Assembly: GCA_964404805.1 (NCBI GenBank)
Contig: CAYOLJ010000022.1
Coordinates: forward strand, 1-14,440
DNA from: Peribacter sp964404805
GTDB lineage: Bacteria > Patescibacteriota > Gracilibacteria > Peribacterales > Peribacteraceae
Direction: 5' to 3'
Length of the DNA stretch: 14,440 nt
Made by a program: the position numbers and the translations under genes. Of the stretch, positions 1 to 6,633 are shown piece by piece. The notes beneath the pieces were generated by a model. That model saw only the letters and a list, made by a program, of their open reading frames with translations, was not told the origin of the DNA and did not search any database. How positions within the stretch are numbered: position 1 is the stretch's first letter; each line of letters starts with the position of its first letter.

Positions 1-282
1 GATACCACCGAGATGCCCGAAGAGATTCGCGATCCCGATGAGATGAATCACGCCGACCATCGTGTCAAACGTTCTGAGACGCTCGCGATGGTCCGTGCAG
101 CCATGGATAAATTGCCGCGCCGTTACCGTGAAATTCTGCTGCTCTCGTATATGGCCGATCTCCCGCACAGTGAAATCGCCCGCACGCTCAAGATGCGCGA
201 GGGGGCGGTACGTGTACTCAAGTTCCGTGCTTTAGAAAAACTTGAGGCTCTCCTTCCTCCAGAAGCCCATGGAATGCTGTAA
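1..282 (+). CDS. ECF-type RNA polymerase sigma factor, C-terminal part (5' end outside window)
   Basis: The reading frame is open to the left edge, so only the last 93 codons are present. The protein carries sigma-70 region 4, which binds the -35 promoter element. The segment 'LPRRYREILLLSYMADLPHS' is followed by 'EIARTLKMREGAVRVLKFRA', a helix-turn-helix ending in the family's usual V-[KR]-x-R-[AL] pattern. Region 2 must lie upstream. The next gene starts 33 bases after the TAA stop and encodes a membrane protein of anti-sigma type, so this is probably an ECF sigma/anti-sigma pair in one operon. The promoter class it recognises cannot be read from the sequence. Region 4 is certain; the ECF subgroup is not. 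Confidence 0.88.
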   Translation, partial: DTTEMPEEIRDPDEMNHADHRVKRSETLAMVRAAMDKLPRRYREILLLSYMADLPHSEIARTLKMREGAVRVLKFRALEKLEALLPPEAHGML

Positions 283-315
283 CAAAAGCGCTTTCCCCCC
301 GTTTTACCTAGTGAT

Positions 316-2244
316 ATGTCAGTAGAGGACCTCCTCTTAAGGCTCCAACGTGACCTGACGCCCGATGAGGGCGTACGGAGCCGTATTCGTACCCGCCTGC
401 AGGCGAGGGTCTCTGCTCCAGAGGCGTTACGTGCAACCAAAGCCATACTCACACCCACATCTGCAACAAAGCACGCAATCTGGGAGCGCATTTCTTCCGC
501 CTTACTCGCACAACGCGCCCACGGGTTCCTCTTGGAGTTGCGTGGGTGGCTCGTTGCACCCGAGGGTTTCGGTCATGTGCTCTGGCAGCGTTTCTCACCA
601 GAACTTCAACCTATGCGACAGACGCGGCACATGTTCTGGGGGGTGAAGTGGGTGGCGGCAGCCGTGTTGCTCGTATTTGTGGGGCAAATGACGCCGCGCA
701 TTTTCTGGGCGCCTCATTCTTCTGCAGAATCAGAGGCGACGCTCCTTCCGCATGGATCGGTTTCCATTCTCATTGACGAGGTGTGGCAGCCGGTGACGGA
801 AGAGGTTGCTCTGCGCGCGGGCATGCGTATTCAAACAGGGGAAGATGGTCAGGCGAGTATTGTGCTGGGTGATGATGGTGTGGTGCGCCTCGACCATGCG
901 ACGATGATCGATCTGGTGGATATTTCGGATCGTATGGAGCCTGCTACGGAACTCGTTCCTACCCTTTCGATCTACACCGGCCGTCTCTGGATACAGGGGC
1001 TTGTTCCTGTGAACCTTCGTGGGCTCACGGTGTTCACGCCGGTTGGGCTTGTAACAGTGAATGGCGGCAGTGTTTCTATTGAAGGTGAGCGAGACGTGCG
1101 CATCGAGGTGTATGACCGCAGCGCGCAGGTCACGCGTGAAGGCAAGAATATTCCGCTCGTTGCCGGCCATTGGGCCATGCTGCGGGACACGGGCACACCG
1201 TATGCACAGAAACTTCCGACGAGCTCGTATCAGGCACCGTGGCCACAAGGCAATCTCACCTTAGATGCTGTACATCGACAAGAGATCGCTGCTCTGCAGC
1301 AAGCACGTCTTGCGGGGCGGGCACGCATTCTGCCCACCTCCACGCTCTATCCGGTTAAGCGTGCGGTGGAGGCGGTCGATTTGTTCCTGACCATTGGTGG
1401 TGAAGCAAAAATGCAGAAGCAGCTTCAGCATGCGGATGCACGATTGACCGAGGCCGCCGCACTTCTGGCACAGGGCCAGACTGGAGCCGTGGCTCTGCCA
1501 CTCGAGGAGTACCGGTCCACACTCGTCGCACTGGCGACCGGGTCCGGTGATGCAACACTTGCACAATTCCTGCTGAAGCAGGTGGTATCGCAGAATACGA
1601 GTGACGTTGCGGCAGCACTGCCTGGTGATCAGGGATATATGCTGAAGAAAGCCGTGCTAGAGGCCAGCTCAGAGCTGGCTGATGGTGTGAGCAATGTGGC
1701 GGATGCCCGTGGCAGTTTGCTGCTCGATGCGCTGAGTGTGCTGACGCAGACAATTGAGACAGGCAACCTCCGTGGCCTGCCCGAGATGTGGGCACAGCTC
1801 CAGCCCGAGGTGCAAATTCTGAGGAGTCAGGATGTTTCCGCATTGACACCTGATGTGCGCAGAGAGTCCTCGGCGGCACTCGAAATGCTCGCACTCGCGC
1901 TCAAGAAGCAGGAAGAGCTTGGCCAGATGCAGAAGGTGGATCCGATCCTACTGCAGCAGATCACGGCGTACTTGCCGGTCGAAAAGGCGCCGTCACTTTC
2001 AGAGGCTGAGGTGCAGCAACTTGTGGCTGGTATCCGACAGCGCATCTTTGCCTATCACCTTACGCAGGCACGCCTCAACCAGTTCATTCAAGAACTTAAG
2101 ATGGTAGAAGGTCATCCTGATCAGGGACGTATTCTGCGACGACTGTACTTCGCGCTCCCCGGTGGGCCTGAGAATTTCCCCGAGCGCGTGCGTCAGGCCA
2201 TCATTCAGCTCGGCTGGAAGAGGGCGTCTGAGACGAAGCTGTGA
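316..2244 (+). CDS. Membrane-anchored FecR-like/DUF5667 protein, probable anti-sigma factor
   Basis: A 642-residue protein with one clear transmembrane helix at about residues 109-126 ('WVAAAVLLVFVG'), giving a short cytoplasmic N-terminus and a large extracytoplasmic part. Residues ~143-290 resemble a FecR-type beta-rich domain ('GSVSILIDEVWQPV', 'LRAGMRIQTGEDGQASIVL'). Residues ~335-450 match the DUF5667 pattern ('LPTSTLYPVKRAVEAVDLFL'), a helical domain seen in proteins encoded next to sigma factors. The rest is helical and Ala/Leu/Gln-rich. The N-terminus holds three related units of about 14 residues starting at 14, 45 and 80. It lies 33 bases after the sigma factor gene, which suggests that the N-terminal part binds the sigma factor and the outer part senses a signal. 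No good Shine-Dalgarno precedes the ATG, consistent with coupling to the upstream gene. The anti-sigma role is inferred from architecture and context. Confidence 0.8.
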   Translation: MSVEDLLLRLQRDLTPDEGVRSRIRTRLQARVSAPEALRATKAILTPTSATKHAIWERISSALLAQRAHGFLLELRGWLVAPEGFGHVLWQRFSPELQPMRQTRHMFWGVKWVAAAVLLVFVGQMTPRIFWAPHSSAESEATLLPHGSVSILIDEVWQPVTEEVALRAGMRIQTGEDGQASIVLGDDGVVRLDHATMIDLVDISDRMEPATELVPTLSIYTGRLWIQGLVPVNLRGLTVFTPVGLVTVNGGSVSIEGERDVRIEVYDRSAQVTREGKNIPLVAGHWAMLRDTGTPYAQKLPTSSYQAPWPQGNLTLDAVHRQEIAALQQARLAGRARILPTSTLYPVKRAVEAVDLFLTIGGEAKMQKQLQHADARLTEAAALLAQGQTGAVALPLEEYRSTLVALATGSGDATLAQFLLKQVVSQNTSDVAAALPGDQGYMLKKAVLEASSELADGVSNVADARGSLLLDALSVLTQTIETGNLRGLPEMWAQLQPEVQILRSQDVSALTPDVRRESSAALEMLALALKKQEELGQMQKVDPILLQQITAYLPVEKAPSLSEAEVQQLVAGIRQRIFAYHLTQARLNQFIQELKMVEGHPDQGRILRRLYFALPGGPENFPERVRQAIIQLGWKRASETKL

Positions 2245-2381
2245 GCCATAAGACATAAGCTTTAAGCGCGATTGGTGCGAACTATTTGGCCGTTTTCTGC
2301 TTGTAGCTAGCAGTTTATAGTATCGCTTTCCTACCTCCTTTCTTGACGAACTCACGCATCGTCGGACACACTGCAGAAACC
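2245..2381 (+). promoter_or_regulatory. Leader/promoter region of efp
   Basis: This 137-base gap contains two promoter-like arrangements. One is a -10-like TATAGT at 2316-2321 with no good -35. The other is TTGACG at 2343-2348, then 18 bases, then CACACT at 2367-2372, nine bases before the efp ATG at 2382. The second would give an almost leaderless mRNA and makes the possible TTG start at 2343 look more like a -35 box. The tract ACCTCCTTTCT at 2333-2343 equals the 3' tail of bacterial 16S rRNA (anti-Shine-Dalgarno). CATAAG occurs twice near the left end (2247-2252 and 2254-2259). The promoter calls are by eye. Confidence 0.35.
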
Positions 2382-2939
2382 ATGTACGTGATTACGGAAC
2401 TCAAGCCCGGCCGCGCTATCCAACTGAATGGGGTGCCCTACCTCATCGTCACTTCGCAGTTCGGACGCAAGAGCCAGAGCAAGGCGAACATGCAGTGCAA
2501 GCTCAAGAACCTGAAGACGGGGGCGGTGATTCAGCAGAATTTTCAGGGGAGCGAACAGGTGGAGCCGGCCGATGTGGGCTACCGTCGTGTGCAGTACCTC
2601 TACAACGATGGCGAGCAGTACACGTTCATGGATCTGCAGAGTTACGACCAGTTTTTTCTGAACAAAGAGACACTGGGTGACACTATCCAGTACCTCGTGG
2701 ATGGCGGAGAAGTTGATGCGCTCATGTTCGAGGAGCATCCCATCGGCATCCAGCTCCCGCCTACGGTGGATTTAAAAATTGTCGAGACGATGCCCGGTGT
2801 ACGTGGTGATACCGCCACGGGCGGCACCAAACCCGCCAAACTCGAGAGCGGGCTCACCGTCAACGTGCCGCTCTTCTTGAGCGAAGGCGATACCATAAAG
2901 GTGAATACCGAAACAGGGGCGTATATGAAGAAGGCTTAG
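2382..2939 (+). CDS. efp: Translation elongation factor P
   Basis: EF-P binds between the P and E sites of the ribosome and relieves stalling at polyproline stretches. The 185-residue length and three-barrel layout fit: a KOW-like N domain at ~1-62 ('YVITELKPGRAIQLNGVPYL', 'CKLKNLKTGAVIQQNFQGSE'), the central OB domain ('RRVQYLYNDGEQYTFMDLQS', 'LMFEEHPIGIQLPPTVDLKI'), and the C-terminal OB domain ending in 'EGDTIKVNTETGAYMKKA'. The ATG at 2382 aligns with known EF-P N-termini. An upstream in-frame TTG at 2343 would add 13 residues and is less likely. In an ungapped alignment with E. coli EF-P the tip-loop Lys34 falls on Gln32 here, within 'GRKSQSKAN', so the usual PGKG is absent. The gene faces the tyrA-like gene, whose stop lies 29 bases away. 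Confidence 0.95.
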   Translation: MYVITELKPGRAIQLNGVPYLIVTSQFGRKSQSKANMQCKLKNLKTGAVIQQNFQGSEQVEPADVGYRRVQYLYNDGEQYTFMDLQSYDQFFLNKETLGDTIQYLVDGGEVDALMFEEHPIGIQLPPTVDLKIVETMPGVRGDTATGGTKPAKLESGLTVNVPLFLSEGDTIKVNTETGAYMKKA

Positions 2940-2968
2940 AGTGACAACCAACGAGGAAGGTGTCCAGA

Positions 2969-4114
2969 TTACGCTTCAATCGTTACACCTATTACCAGGA
3001 GGTCTGCCGTAAGTTTCTGTATGTCAAATGTGCTTTTTTCATCAATTCCGAAACAGAACGTTACGCCCGGTCTGCCTTCTTCAGGTTCGAGATTGTGAGA
3101 GGTGATGCCTGTGATGTTGATTCCATTGACACGAAGAACATGGGTGATTTCCTCTAGAACTCCCTTTTCATTTTTCGGAGAGTACAAGCGCATTCCCTTG
3201 ATATCCAGGTTTGCCATTTGCTCGAGAACGCTGCTTGTTTGCGGGAGCATCTTCTTTCTCCACGATCCGTTGGGATCTATTGCATCGATATCGCCCTGGA
3301 ATGCTGTTGCGAGCGATGCTGCATCGGCATCTTTCATGCCTTCCAGCGATGCGATAAGTGTTTCAAGGACTACTCTCGTTTCAGGATGGCTCTGGGCCTC
3401 TTTGATTATTTTTGCTGAAACAGCGGGTTGCTGAATGCCGACCCGGCCTGTGCCGAGCATGTTGATGCGAGTATTCGCAAAGGCCATAGCTTCCACTTGC
3501 TTAAGCGTGAAGCCGAAGAGTGGCAGCAATTTGCTGAGTGTATGGATCTTTGTGCGCTGGAGTGCATGATCCAATACCTGTGCGATGGCCATCGCCTGCA
3601 CGTGTTGCTCGAAGCGAACAAATTCTATGGGGGTCATTTCGAGCAATGCTGAGATTTCTCTTGCCTGTTCCTGGGCTGATCCCCCATGCATTCCAATCGG
3701 CATGATGAGCATGTTCTGTCCGCGGGCGGGGAGGTCCGCACGTGCTCCGGGATGAATAGAGCAGACGCTCAAGCCTTGCTGGTCAAGATTGTGCAGTGTT
3801 TGGGCAATTTGCAATTTGGTTGTGGAGCATTCCAGACAAACTTGGCCCTTGTGGAACTCATGTGCGTGATCCGTGGCAATGGTATTGATCTGCCCGTCGG
3901 GTGTTACGGCGAAGAGGATGGTATCCGACTCTTGGATGGCTTTCTTTGGATCGTATCCCTGTGTACCCAATTTCGGGTCTACCCGAAGGAGCCGTTCTGC
4001 GCGCGGCTCGATGCGATCCGCCAGCTTACTTCCCCATGTTGGAACTCTCACATCCTTCATTGCTGCGCCAAAGACGCTCACGGTTTGCCCGGCGAAAGAG
4101 GAAGGAGTCTCCAA
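2969..4114 (-). CDS. Prephenate dehydrogenase-like protein with C-terminal ACT domain
   Basis: This 381-residue protein resembles TyrA enzymes, which oxidatively decarboxylate prephenate (or arogenate) in tyrosine synthesis. Visible features are a Rossmann-like N-terminus (~10-140), a 'SIHPGARADL' segment at 119 matching the family's S-x-HP region, a helical dimerisation domain with 'FEQHVQAMAIAQVLDHALQ' at 168 like the family's H-D...A.....H pattern, and an ACT domain at ~306-381 ('MRLYSPKNEKGVLEEITHVL'), usually used for amino-acid feedback control. The nucleotide-binding loop is odd: 'VSVFGAAMKDVRV' replaces GxGxxG. The start is TTG at 4114 with no Shine-Dalgarno, but TACAAT lies eight bases upstream. 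It follows gatB on the same strand after 109 bases that hold a candidate promoter of its own. It may be a diverged TyrA or a relative with another dehydrogenase or regulatory role. Confidence 0.75.
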   Translation of the reverse strand: METPSSFAGQTVSVFGAAMKDVRVPTWGSKLADRIEPRAERLLRVDPKLGTQGYDPKKAIQESDTILFAVTPDGQINTIATDHAHEFHKGQVCLECSTTKLQIAQTLHNLDQQGLSVCSIHPGARADLPARGQNMLIMPIGMHGGSAQEQAREISALLEMTPIEFVRFEQHVQAMAIAQVLDHALQRTKIHTLSKLLPLFGFTLKQVEAMAFANTRINMLGTGRVGIQQPAVSAKIIKEAQSHPETRVVLETLIASLEGMKDADAASLATAFQGDIDAIDPNGSWRKKMLPQTSSVLEQMANLDIKGMRLYSPKNEKGVLEEITHVLRVNGINITGITSHNLEPEEGRPGVTFCFGIDEKSTFDIQKLTADLLVIGVTIEA

Positions 4115-4122
4115 AGTTGATG

Positions 4123-4153
4123 ATTGTAACAGAAAATCTATCTATTGCAATAG
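4123..4153 (-). promoter_or_regulatory. Candidate promoter with palindromic -35 for the tyrA-like gene
   Basis: On the minus strand TTGCAA (4150-4145) is followed after 16 bases by TACAAT (4128-4123). A TG one base before TACAAT forms an extended -10. The -35 lies inside a perfect 12-bp palindrome CTATTGCAATAG at 4142-4153, a plausible operator for a dimeric regulator. The -10 ends eight bases before the TTG start, so the mRNA would be almost leaderless. Promoter and operator are called by inspection only. Confidence 0.45.
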
Positions 4154-4223
4154 GTACATGTCCGTTTTGGACTACAGCATTTTCTCTCTGGCATCGTCTT
4201 CGGCTGCGCTAGGCTGGGAATCG

Positions 4224-5666
4224 TTAGATTTTCTTATCGAGGATTGCATTCACCTTTTCCGGATTGGCCTGGCCTTTCGTCTCTTTCATCACCCAGCCTA
4301 CTATCGCGCCAAGGGCCTGAGTTTTGCCCTTCTTGAAGGACTCAACAGCCTTGGGGTTCGCGGCGATGGCCTTATCGACCAACTCCTCAAGAGCTCCTTC
4401 GTCCGAAATCTGTTCGAGCCCTTCTTCTGCAATGATCTCAGGTGCGGATTTGCCAGTCTCCACCATTTTCTCGAGCACTTCTTTACCCTTATTGCCCGAA
4501 ATCTTGCCGTTCTCAATGGCTTCGACGAGATCGAGTATGGCCTGCACGCCGGGACCCTGCCGCACTGTCTTGCCTGCTGCGTTCAGAAATCCTGTGAGCT
4601 GCGTGATAACGATGCCGGATGCACGCTTGGGATCATTGAGTTTTTCCAACACAGCTTCATAAATCTCCTTGAGATCAGCATCGGTATTGAGCTGCTGTGC
4701 CTCAGCCTCGGTTAAGCCCAGAGAAGAGAGCTTCTTCTTCTCTTCGCGCGGCAACGGAGGCAGATCGGTGCGTACTTTTTCGAGTTCCTTTGCGTCGAAT
4801 CGCAGCGGCGGCAAGTCCGGTTCAGGGAAGTAGCGGTAGTCATCGGCAGTTTCTTTGTTGCGGAGCATGCGTGTTTTCTCCTCCTCATCCAACCATCCGA
4901 CAGTAATGTCGCATGGGAGCGGGCCATCCATTTTTTCCCATAATCTACGCAGGCGTTTTTCCTCATACTGTAGGGCTTTCTCAAGGGCTTTGAACGAGTT
5001 GAGGTTCTTGATCTCACTGCGCGGATTGAGCTTTTTCGTCCCTTTCTCTTTCAATGAGATCGAAGCATCGAAGCGCATCATGCCCTTGAACATGTCGGCA
5101 TCGCTCGCTCCTACCGAGATCAGTATGCGTCGCAGTTCCTGTGCAAAGGCGACAGCGTCTTCGGCCGATGTGAGATCCGGTTCCGTGACGATTTCCATAA
5201 GTGGGGTTCCTGAGCGGTTGTAGTCGCAGAGCGTGTTGTTGCCGTAGTGGCTCAGTTTGCCCGCGTCGTTCTCCATGTGCAGACGTGTGATATGGCAAGA
5301 GCGTTTGCCGACTGCGTTGCCGCTCGCATCGATGAGGTCGTAGTGCACACTGCCGCCCTTTGCCAGTGGAAAGTCGTACTGCGAAATCTGAAAACCCGCT
5401 GGAAGATCTGGGTAGAAGTAATGCTTGCGATCGAAGTGGCACTCATCTGCCACTATGCATCCAATCGCCAGAGAAGCACGCACAGCCTTTGTGATCGCCT
5501 CCTTGTTCGGCACAGGGAGCGTGCCTGGAAAGCCCATGCAGATAGGGCACACGGTCGTGTTGGGTGCCTTACCAAAGGCGTCGTTATCGCACCCGCAGAA
5601 CATCTTTGTCTTCGTGTTCATCTGCGCATGGACCTCTAAGCCGATAACAGCTTCCAGTTCGGGCAT
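4224..5666 (-). CDS. gatB: Aspartyl/glutamyl-tRNA(Asn/Gln) amidotransferase subunit B
   Basis: GatB is the kinase/transamidation subunit of GatCAB, which converts Glu-tRNA(Gln) and/or Asp-tRNA(Asn) to Gln-tRNA(Gln) and Asn-tRNA(Asn) where the direct synthetase is missing. The N-terminus 'AVIGLEVHAQMNTKTKMFCG' is diagnostic. The zinc ligands are visible as Cys24, Cys26, Cys40 and Cys43 (CGC...CPIC), followed by 'DRKHYFYPDLPAGFQISQYD' and 'DYNRSGTPLMEIVTEPDL'. Residues ~330-480 form the helical and YqeY-like tail ending in 'GAIVGWVMKETKGQANPEKV'. The ATG at 5666 is preferred because family members start about six residues before VIGLEVH and TACTCT lies six bases upstream. An in-frame GTG at 5711 overlaps the def stop as GTGA and would add 15 residues, a coupling-type alternative. 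Neither gatA nor gatC is in the window. Confidence 0.97.
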   Translation of the reverse strand: MPELEAVIGLEVHAQMNTKTKMFCGCDNDAFGKAPNTTVCPICMGFPGTLPVPNKEAITKAVRASLAIGCIVADECHFDRKHYFYPDLPAGFQISQYDFPLAKGGSVHYDLIDASGNAVGKRSCHITRLHMENDAGKLSHYGNNTLCDYNRSGTPLMEIVTEPDLTSAEDAVAFAQELRRILISVGASDADMFKGMMRFDASISLKEKGTKKLNPRSEIKNLNSFKALEKALQYEEKRLRRLWEKMDGPLPCDITVGWLDEEEKTRMLRNKETADDYRYFPEPDLPPLRFDAKELEKVRTDLPPLPREEKKKLSSLGLTEAEAQQLNTDADLKEIYEAVLEKLNDPKRASGIVITQLTGFLNAAGKTVRQGPGVQAILDLVEAIENGKISGNKGKEVLEKMVETGKSAPEIIAEEGLEQISDEGALEELVDKAIAANPKAVESFKKGKTQALGAIVGWVMKETKGQANPEKVNAILDKKI

Positions 5667-5707
5667 GTGAGCAGAGTAGCGGGAGCGTGATTCCCTCCGC
5701 AATCGCT

Positions 5708-6217
5708 TCACGCGGTTTGCTCCATTTTCGGGAGCATTTGATCAGCGGAGAGGTAATCTACGATCAGAATGCCATTCAGATGATCCAACTCGTGCTGCAC
5801 GGTGCGTGCGGAGAAATCGGTGAGCTTGAGCTCCTGCGATGCACCCTTTTCGTTCAGGAATTTCACGGTGATTGAAATGGGGCGCGCAACGGGAACCTGC
5901 AGCCCCGGCAGACTCAGACATCCTTCTTCCTCGACATGCGTCTCACCACTCTTCCAGGCAATCTCCGGATTGATGAGCACAGTCATTTTGCCTTCGATGA
6001 GTGCGAGACAGAGCTGTAGAGACTCGCCGATCTGTGGTGCAGCCAAACCGGCTCCATCCTCCTCCTTCACGGTCTCACGCATATTTTTGATAAGTTTGCG
6101 TAGAGCTTTGGTTACCTCTGGCACCTTTGCCCCCTTCTTACGGAGGATGGGATTGTCGGCGCCTTTCTGGATGGGGAGGACGGACACGTTAGGGAATAAG
6201 GAGAAAATGACGCTCAA
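5708..6217 (-). CDS. def: Peptide deformylase
   Basis: Peptide deformylase removes the N-formyl group from nascent proteins and is a metal (usually Fe or Zn) hydrolase. All three signature motifs are present: 'GAGLAAPQIG' at 55, 'EEGCLSLPG' at 97 with metal ligand Cys100, and 'QHELDHLNGIL' at 141 with His142, catalytic Glu143 and His146. The length of 169 is usual. The first start is TTG at 6217, nine bases after a perfect minus-strand TATAAT (6232-6227). A GTG at 6187 would give 'SVLPIQKGADNPILRKKG', which fits known N-termini better and would leave a leader of about 30 bases. Both starts are open. The gene heads the def-gatB run on the minus strand, both with roles in translation, and the gatB frame overlaps its stop codon. 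Confidence 0.97.
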   Translation of the reverse strand: MSVIFSLFPNVSVLPIQKGADNPILRKKGAKVPEVTKALRKLIKNMRETVKEEDGAGLAAPQIGESLQLCLALIEGKMTVLINPEIAWKSGETHVEEEGCLSLPGLQVPVARPISITVKFLNEKGASQELKLTDFSARTVQHELDHLNGILIVDYLSADQMLPKMEQTA

Positions 6218-6226
6218 TGTGAGGCA

Positions 6227-6232
6227 ATTATA
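6227..6232 (-). promoter_or_regulatory. def: Candidate -10 element of def
   Basis: The minus strand reads a perfect TATAAT here, ending nine bases before the TTG codon at 6217 and 39 bases before the GTG at 6187. No recognisable -35 is seen 16-18 bases upstream. Transcription would begin close to 6220. Confidence 0.45.
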
Positions 6233-6329
6233 GTGAATATTACGCTATCTTTCATTTGTTTTCCGCCCTTGTTTTGCAGATATATGGAGGCGTTTTTTTC
6301 GTTAAAGAGTGTATAAATCTGTTTCTTTC

Positions 6330-6377
6330 GTCAGGGGACTTAGGGAACCTTGTTCGGTTCCCCTCAAGCCCCCCGAC
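6330..6377. other. Extended hairpin
   Basis: The inner stem GGGAACC (6343-6349) pairs with GGTTCCC (6356-6362) around the loop TTGTTC. The stem continues after a small internal loop with CTT/AAG (6339-6341 with 6366-6368), GGGG/CCCC (6334-6337 with 6369-6372) and GTC/GAC (6330-6332 with 6375-6377). No T-run follows on either strand, so a simple intrinsic terminator is unlikely. Confidence 0.6.
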
Positions 6378-6399
6378 ACCCCCCTCACCCTCCTAACCC
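6360..6399 (-). other. Second G-run cluster, potential G-quadruplex
   Basis: The plus strand has C-runs at 6360-6363, 6369-6374, 6379-6384, 6388-6390 and 6397-6399. The minus strand is therefore a four-or-more-tract G-rich motif with loops of up to about seven bases. Its left part overlaps the 3' arm of the hairpin at 6330-6377, so the two structures would compete. Confidence 0.55.
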
Positions 6400-6425
6400 A
6401 AGCTGGGTGGGCAACCTGTGGGTTT

Positions 6426-6445
6426 CCCTCCCTCCCATCCCACCC
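6426..6445 (-). other. G-quadruplex motif (five G3 tracts, loops of 1-2)
   Basis: The minus strand reads GGGTGGGATGGGAGGGAGGG: five runs of three guanines separated by 1, 2, 1 and 1 bases. Short-loop motifs of this kind are known to fold into very stable parallel quadruplexes in DNA and RNA. It lies downstream of dnaQ and upstream of def on their shared coding strand, so read-through RNA from dnaQ would carry it. Confidence 0.75.
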
Positions 6446-6502
6446 TTCCAACCGGTTTTGTTTTTGTGTGTGTTGTGAAGTGATTAAAAATAATTCATCG
6501 CG

Positions 6503-6549
6503 AAGCCGTGGGTGGCTTAAGACGGGACCCGCGGCTGGCCGCATGTCCC
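6503..6549. other. Two adjacent hairpins
   Basis: AAGCC (6503-6507) pairs with GGCTT (6514-6518) around GTGGGT. Then GGGAC (6524-6528) pairs with GTCCC (6545-6549), enclosing a 2x2 internal loop and GCGG (6531-6534) paired with CCGC (6539-6542) around CTGG. The second is GC-rich and should be stable on either strand. Confidence 0.55.
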
Positions 6550-6584
6550 CGGGAATCGATACCATTGAAGGGAAAAGAGAGACT

Positions 6585-6633
6585 ATGAGAGAAAAACCGT
6601 CCGAAGGTCCCTGTGGGAAGGTTCGTCTCTCAT
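6585..6633 (-). terminator. Long stem just after the dnaQ-like stop; possible terminator
   Basis: ATGAGAGA (6585-6592) is perfectly complementary to TCTCTCAT (6626-6633), with AACC/GGTT continuing the pairing inside (6595-6598 with 6620-6623). On the minus strand the stem begins seven bases after the dnaQ-like stop codon and is followed by a C/T-rich stretch including TTTT, a weak termination tract. The stem is seen; the terminator role is inferred and uncertain. Confidence 0.35.

Noticed and set aside
730..1248. Long minus-strand frames inside the FecR-like gene (also 1355-1894)
   Set aside because: They are antisense shadows with His/Arg/Pro-rich translations and no recognisable motif, opposite a well-supported gene.
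3873..4715. 280-codon plus-strand frame across tyrA-like and gatB
   Set aside because: It is antisense to two recognised genes and has no domain; the length is a by-product of their codon use.
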